Assembly (NCBI GenBank): GCA_014360655.1
Contig: JACIXC010000020.1
Location: 1 to 46,081 of the forward strand
DNA: 46,081 nucleotides
Source of the DNA: Actinomycetota bacterium
Lineage (GTDB): Bacteria > Actinomycetota > Geothermincolia > Geothermincolales > RBG-13-55-18
Reading direction: 5' to 3'
Shown here: positions 42,680 through 46,081 of the stretch, piece after piece
Numbering within the stretch: position 1 is the stretch's first letter
Layout: each line of letters begins with the position of its first letter
Made by a program: the position numbers and the translations under genes
Notes under the pieces: generated by a model
The model's database searches: none
Told to the model about the DNA's origin: nothing
Seen by the model: only the letters and a program-made list of their open reading frames with translations

Positions 42680-42685
42680 TATAAT
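42680..42685 (+). promoter_or_regulatory. -10 box of the yjbQ-like gene
   Basis: TATAAT 27 nt before the start codon; no clear -35 box. Confidence 0.4.
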
Positions 42686-42712
42686 AAAGTTAGAAGCGGA
42701 AAGGATCGTGCC

Positions 42713-43132
42713 ATGGCCATCATTCACGAGCGGCTGGAATTCGAGACCGAGGGGAACGCGCACATCGTGGAGATCACTGACGAGATAGCCGCCATGCTCG
42801 CAGGGACGGGCCTGCGGGACGGCATCGCCAACGTCTTCGTGCCCGGAGCCACGGGAGCGGTGACCACCCTCGAGCACGAGCCTGGGGTCTGCCGGGACTT
42901 CCAGGAGCTCTTCGAGTTCATAGCCCCCCAGGGGCGCGATTACCATCACAACCGCAGGGGGGTGGACAGCAACGGCCACTCGCACGTCAGGGCGGGCCTG
43001 CTCGGCCCCTCGCTCACGGTGCCCTTCGAGCAGGGTCGCCTGCAGCTGGGAAGGTGGCAGCAGGTGGTCTTCATCGATTTCGACGAGGTGGCGCGCTCGC
43101 GCACCCTCATCGTGACCTTCATAGGCGAGTAG
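42713..43132 (+). CDS. YjbQ/UPF0047 family protein
   Basis: A 139-residue beta-barrel protein with the family signature: NVFVPGATGAVTTLEHEPGV, the His-rich YHHNRRGVDSNGHSHVRAGL and GRWQQVVFIDFD. The family has been reported to have thiamine-phosphate-synthase-like side activity, but its true function is unsettled. GGAAAGGATCG stands before the ATG. The lysA start follows 17 nt after its stop. Confidence 0.92.
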   Translation: MAIIHERLEFETEGNAHIVEITDEIAAMLAGTGLRDGIANVFVPGATGAVTTLEHEPGVCRDFQELFEFIAPQGRDYHHNRRGVDSNGHSHVRAGLLGPSLTVPFEQGRLQLGRWQQVVFIDFDEVARSRTLIVTFIGE

Positions 43133-43149
43133 GGCGGTGGGTAAGTCAT

Positions 43150-44397
43150 ATGCACGATTTCAGGTACGTGGATGGTGTGCTGTACTGCGAGGAGGTGCCG
43201 CTGGAACGCATCGCGGAGACGGTGGGCACCCCGACCTACGTCTACAGCAGGCGCACGCTGCGGGAACACTACAAACGGCTTGACGAGGCTTTTTCCGGAA
43301 TACCCCACCTGATCTGCTACTCGGTGAAGGCCAACTCCAACCTGGCCGTGCTGGATGCCCTCGCCGCCATGGGTTCGGGTGCGGACGTCGTCTCCGGCGG
43401 CGAGCTCTACCGGGCGCTGCATGCGGGCATCCCGGCGGAGAAGATAGTCTATGCGGGCATAGGCAAGACGGAGGAGGAGATGGCCTACGCCTTGCAGCAG
43501 GACATCCTCATGTTCAACGTGGAGTCGGAAACCGAGCTCCTTGCCCTGGACCGCGTGGCGGGAGGGCTGGGAAAGCGGGCGCGCATAGCGCTGCGCATCA
43601 ACCCGGACGTCGATCCCCTGACCCATCCCTACATCGCCACCGGCCTGAAGGAGGCCAAGTTCGGGATAGACGTGGAGAAGGCGCTGGCTGTTTACCGGAA
43701 GGCCGCCTCGCTAGCCAACGTGGAGGTGCTGGGGGTGCACCAGCATATCGGTTCCCAGATCACCCGCGTGGAGCCTTTCCGTGACAGCCTGGAGAAGACC
43801 GGGATGTTCGTGCGCCGTCTGCGCGAGAACGGTATCGAGGTGAGATTCATCAACATCGGGGGCGGTTTCGGCATCCCCTACGGGGGGGAGGAGGTACCCT
43901 ACCCCGTGGATTACGCGCGCGTCATGGAGCCGGTGCTGCGCGAGCACCGCTGCACGGTCATCCTGGAGATCGGGCGCATGATCGTGGGGAACGCGGGGGT
44001 GTTGCTGACGAGGGTTCTCTATCGCAAGAGCGGCGGCGCGAAGAATTTCGTCGTGGTGGACGCGGCCATGAACGATCTTATACGGCCCAGTCTCTACGGC
44101 TCCTACCACGAGATCCTCCCCGTGGAGGAGGGGAAGCGGGAGGTCGAGACGGTTGACGTGGTGGGACCGGTCTGCGAAACGGGCGATTTCCTGGCCAAGG
44201 ACCGCACCATGCCGCGGGTGAGGGAGGGGGAGCTGCTGGCGGTGATGAGCGCGGGCGCCTACGGCTTCGTCATGTCCTCCAACTACAATTCCCGTCGTCG
44301 TGCCGCCGAGGTCATGGTGGACGGCGGGGATTTCGCGGTGGTCAGGGAGAGGGAGAGCCTGGAAGACCTGGTGCGGGGAGAAAGGGTCTTCCGTTGA
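43150..44397 (+). CDS. lysA: Diaminopimelate decarboxylase
   Basis: A 415-residue PLP enzyme that makes L-lysine from meso-diaminopimelate. Schiff-base Lys60 (CYSVKAN), HIGSQI with the stacking His, phosphate-binding GGGFGIPY, EIGRMIVGNAG, and the active-site Cys in CETGDFLAKDR are all seen. Length and order match the LysA type rather than ornithine decarboxylase. ATG 43150 has GGTGGGTAAG before it. It follows the YjbQ-like gene closely, and a PP2C-like gene begins 48 nt after its stop. Confidence 0.95.
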   Translation: MHDFRYVDGVLYCEEVPLERIAETVGTPTYVYSRRTLREHYKRLDEAFSGIPHLICYSVKANSNLAVLDALAAMGSGADVVSGGELYRALHAGIPAEKIVYAGIGKTEEEMAYALQQDILMFNVESETELLALDRVAGGLGKRARIALRINPDVDPLTHPYIATGLKEAKFGIDVEKALAVYRKAASLANVEVLGVHQHIGSQITRVEPFRDSLEKTGMFVRRLRENGIEVRFINIGGGFGIPYGGEEVPYPVDYARVMEPVLREHRCTVILEIGRMIVGNAGVLLTRVLYRKSGGAKNFVVVDAAMNDLIRPSLYGSYHEILPVEEGKREVETVDVVGPVCETGDFLAKDRTMPRVREGELLAVMSAGAYGFVMSSNYNSRRRAAEVMVDGGDFAVVRERESLEDLVRGERVFR

Positions 44398-44445
44398 GCG
44401 CCGCTCCGCCGCGGCACTGCTTGGGCCGTCGGGAGGTGAACTGAC

Positions 44446-45294
44446 ATAGACGGGGAGTACACGGGCATCGGGATCGTCAACACGGGGGAGAGGAAGCATC
44501 CGCCCGACGCCCCGTACTTCTTCCTCGAGCTGGAGCGTGACGCGTCGCGGGGCCTGGTGTTCGCGGCCGGAGTGTGCTCCGAGGGGGAGGACGCGGAGGC
44601 GGTGGAGGTGCGTCGTTACGTCATGGCCCTCCTGGAGGGCTTCTTCCGCCACAAGGGCCCCGGCCTGAACGTCTCCGACCACCGCCTGCTGCTCGGCAGC
44701 ATCTTCCGCCACCTGCACCGAAGGATCGTGAAGAGGTGGCCGGAGAGCAGGCCGGTAACGGACCTCGCCCTCATGGTGGCCACCTCGCAGCGCCTCTACG
44801 CTGCGCGCAGCGGGCGGGGGGCCCTGTTCGTCTTTCGGGCGGAGAAGGCCGCGGCGCTTTTCGGCGGCGGTGCCGGCAACGACGACCTCCTGGGAGCCCC
44901 CTCCGGCGGCGGGGTGGAAACGGCGGAGGCGCCCCTGCAGGCGGGTGACATGGTGGTACTGTGCAACCCGGCGCTCGCCCGGGTGATCAGCCCGCGCGAC
45001 GTATCCGTCATCCTCGGAAGAGCTCGGGAACCCGGCAAGGCATCGCTCTTCCTTTCCGCCATCGCGGAGAGAAAGGGCGCCGAAGGCGTTCTCACTGCGC
45101 TTGTCTGGGAGGTGCCCAACTACCAGGGTGCGGCGCTGCTCACCGGTGATAGCCCGCCCACCGGCGGGGAGGCGGGAGAGGAGGAAGGCGCCGGTCTGGA
45201 GGCGGAGCGGGAGGAAGGCGCTGCGGAGGACCACGCGGAAAGGGCCAAGAGGCAGTGGCTGAGCAAGTGGCGCCGTCACCGGGAAGAACCCTGA
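44446..45294 (+). CDS. Degenerate PP2C-like protein, probable ATA start
   Basis: A 282-residue frame. The only strong ribosome binding site (GGAGGTG, 44432-44438) is 7 nt before an ATA codon, and the protein-like sequence (DGEYTGIGIVNTGERKHPPD) begins directly there; the next usual start codon, GTG 44557, would lose 37 residues. The overall layout (an internal LIVATSQRLYAARSGRG-like strand pair, LQAGDMVVLCNPALARVI and a final block DVSVILGRAREPGKASLFLS) recalls a PP2C phosphatase fold, but the metal-binding Asp residues are missing, so it is probably a pseudo-phosphatase. The last 60 residues are Glu/Gly-rich. Family assignment is tentative. Confidence 0.6.
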   Translation: MDGEYTGIGIVNTGERKHPPDAPYFFLELERDASRGLVFAAGVCSEGEDAEAVEVRRYVMALLEGFFRHKGPGLNVSDHRLLLGSIFRHLHRRIVKRWPESRPVTDLALMVATSQRLYAARSGRGALFVFRAEKAAALFGGGAGNDDLLGAPSGGGVETAEAPLQAGDMVVLCNPALARVISPRDVSVILGRAREPGKASLFLSAIAERKGAEGVLTALVWEVPNYQGAALLTGDSPPTGGEAGEEEGAGLEAEREEGAAEDHAERAKRQWLSKWRRHREEP

Positions 45295-45404
45295 ACCCGC
45301 CGCCTTTCACCGCATCCCCGGCATCCCGCATGCGCAGGATAAGCGAACATACCCTGTTTTTTATTGCATTGCTGAAAATACGCGTTGGTGTGTATATCTC
45401 GTGG

Positions 45405-45474
45405 CCCGTGCGACAGGACCCAAGTGGCCGGACCCGTGTGACAGGACCCGTGCGACAGGACCCAAGTGGCCGGC
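45405..45474 (+). repeat. Tandem repeat, 28-14-28 layout
   Basis: A 28-bp unit (CCCGTGCGACAGGA then CCAAGTGGCCGG with one base more) at 45405-45432, its first 14 bases alone at 45433-45446 with one change, then the full unit again at 45447-45474. It lies in the 386-bp gene-free region between the PP2C-like gene and the IS element, followed by a CGCATCAC block. Confidence 0.85.
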
Positions 45475-45602
45475 GCATCACCTTTCCGGAACGGGTTTTC
45501 GGGGAACCAGCCCTTGCGATATCCGTGCCGTCGCTCGTCCGCGCGGGTCGATGCCGTGCCGTTGCGGTAGGCTCCTTCCGGGTTCGTTCCGGGTCGCGTT
45601 GA

Positions 45603-45630
45603 TGCCCAGGTTCATAAACATGGTGGACAC
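45603..45630 (+). repeat. Left terminal inverted repeat of the second IS copy
   Basis: Begins TGCCCAGGTTCA and contains ACATGGTG. It matches the reverse complement of 128-154 (22 or so of 27 positions) and lies 50 bp upstream of the transposase start. Confidence 0.75.
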
Positions 45631-45680
45631 CCCCTATACTTGCTTTGTGTAAAAAAGAAGCAGAGCAAGGAGGTGTCCAA

Positions 45681-46081
45681 ATGAAGGGTTCAGTTGGAAC
45701 CACTACTAGTATCTACCACACCAGGCTTCCCCATCAATGGGAGTTGGAGAGAATGATGGGCGAGGTCCTCTCCAGGGAGGCCAGAAGGAGGCTGCGCTGG
45801 ATAGAGCACTTTCGCCGCTGCGGAAATGCCAGGATGACCTGCCGCCACTTCGCCATCTCCCCCACCACCTTCTACAAGTGGCTGAAGAGGTACCTGAAAC
45901 GGGGCCTCAGGGGACTGGAGGACCTCCCCCGCACCCCGAAAAGGAAAAGGGTCTCGGAGATCCCCTGGCAGACGATCCAGCTCATCTGCGACTTAAGGAG
46001 AGAGCACCCCGCCTGGTCCAAGCACAAGATAGCGGTGATCCTCAAGAGGGACTACGGCATCCGCCTTTCTTCCTCCAGCGT
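45681..46081 (+). CDS. IS481/IS3-like transposase, N-terminal part (cut by window edge)
   Basis: The first 133 codons of a transposase. A helix-turn-helix at about 40-70 (FRRCGNARMTCRHFAISPTT, then FYKWLKRYLKRGLRGLEDL) is followed by PRTPKRKR and a second helical DNA-binding part (IQLICDLRREHPAWSKHKIA) ahead of the integrase core, which lies outside the window. This is typical of IS481-type enzymes. AAGGAGGTG stands before the ATG. Together with the C-terminal end at 2-142 it shows two copies of one IS family flanking the window. Confidence 0.9.
   Translation, partial: MKGSVGTTTSIYHTRLPHQWELERMMGEVLSREARRRLRWIEHFRRCGNARMTCRHFAISPTTFYKWLKRYLKRGLRGLEDLPRTPKRKRVSEIPWQTIQLICDLRREHPAWSKHKIAVILKRDYGIRLSSSS

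Noticed and set aside
45405-45474. CRISPR-like array
   Set aside because: The units touch each other without spacers and include a half-length copy, so it is a tandem duplication.

Overview
The window is GC-rich DNA with dense coding on both strands, frequent GTG/TTG starts and strong Shine-Dalgarno sites. The gene set suggests a deep-branching, probably anaerobic member of the Actinomycetota (inference, no marker gene seen). The best clues are a PadR regulator next to myo-inositol-1-phosphate synthase (an arrangement known from actinobacteria), leaderless genes, an aldehyde:ferredoxin oxidoreductase (AOR)-family enzyme with a MoaD-like protein, and SpoIIE/STAS/anti-sigma-type signalling. Both ends of the window lie in IS481/IS3-like transposons with matching terminal inverted repeats: the 3' end of one copy at the left and the 5' end of another at the right. 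The sequence may therefore be a contig bounded by repeat copies.

Layout. 1-4.3 kb: visibly less GC-rich accessory DNA with the IS end, two paralogous Asp-box (BNR/sialidase-fold) proteins and a frameshifted TetR gene. 4.3-7.1 kb: VOC protein, Mth938-like protein, 4-oxalocrotonate tautomerase, tRNA-Ser(GCT) and a membrane-anchored SCP2-like protein. 7.2-10.8 kb: lone receiver protein, a long structured intergenic region, then AOR + MoaD. 10.9-16.2 kb: small unknown protein, DapA, an intergenic region with a strong orphan promoter and a well-folding candidate RNA, a REC-GAF-GGDEF diguanylate cyclase, a CpaB-like protein and a leaderless ThiF/MoeB-like E1. 16.4-21.0 kb: M50 protease, MTA phosphorylase and FmdB-type zinc ribbon (minus), then PfkB kinase and a PH/SHOCT membrane protein (plus). 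21.3-21.7 kb: two tiny minus-strand genes with a terminator. 22.0-29.8 kb: PHP phosphatase, histidine kinase + response regulator, ChlI/ChlD-like AAA-VWA protein, STAS protein and a GAF-PP2C-HATPase protein. 30.2-33.8 kb: NlpC/P60 endopeptidase, HDAC-like deacetylase, PilT-like ATPase. 34.1-38.1 kb: leaderless small membrane protein, saccharopine-dehydrogenase-like protein, UDP-xylose-synthase-like SDR, thioesterase, small conserved protein. 38.3-45.3 kb: Ino1/PadR, MBL hydrolase, endonuclease IV, YjbQ, LysA and a degenerate PP2C-like protein that seems to start at ATA.

How the genes fit together. AOR, MoaD and the ThiF-like E1 fit pterin-cofactor supply to a W/Mo enzyme. DapA and LysA are the first specific and the last step of lysine/DAP synthesis. 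The STAS and GAF-PP2C-HATPase genes overlap by 4 nt and look like a partner-switching module. The histidine kinase and receiver genes also overlap.

Most unusual features: (1) the orphan RNA candidate at about 12.64-12.79 kb behind a near-consensus promoter; (2) a dispersed intergenic repeat of about 65 bp with three copies; (3) intergenic regions filled with short tandem duplications; (4) several leaderless start codons placed 6-7 nt after a -10 box; (5) a four-cysteine insertion in the PP2C domain; (6) three 8-mers at exact 13-bp spacing upstream of padR.
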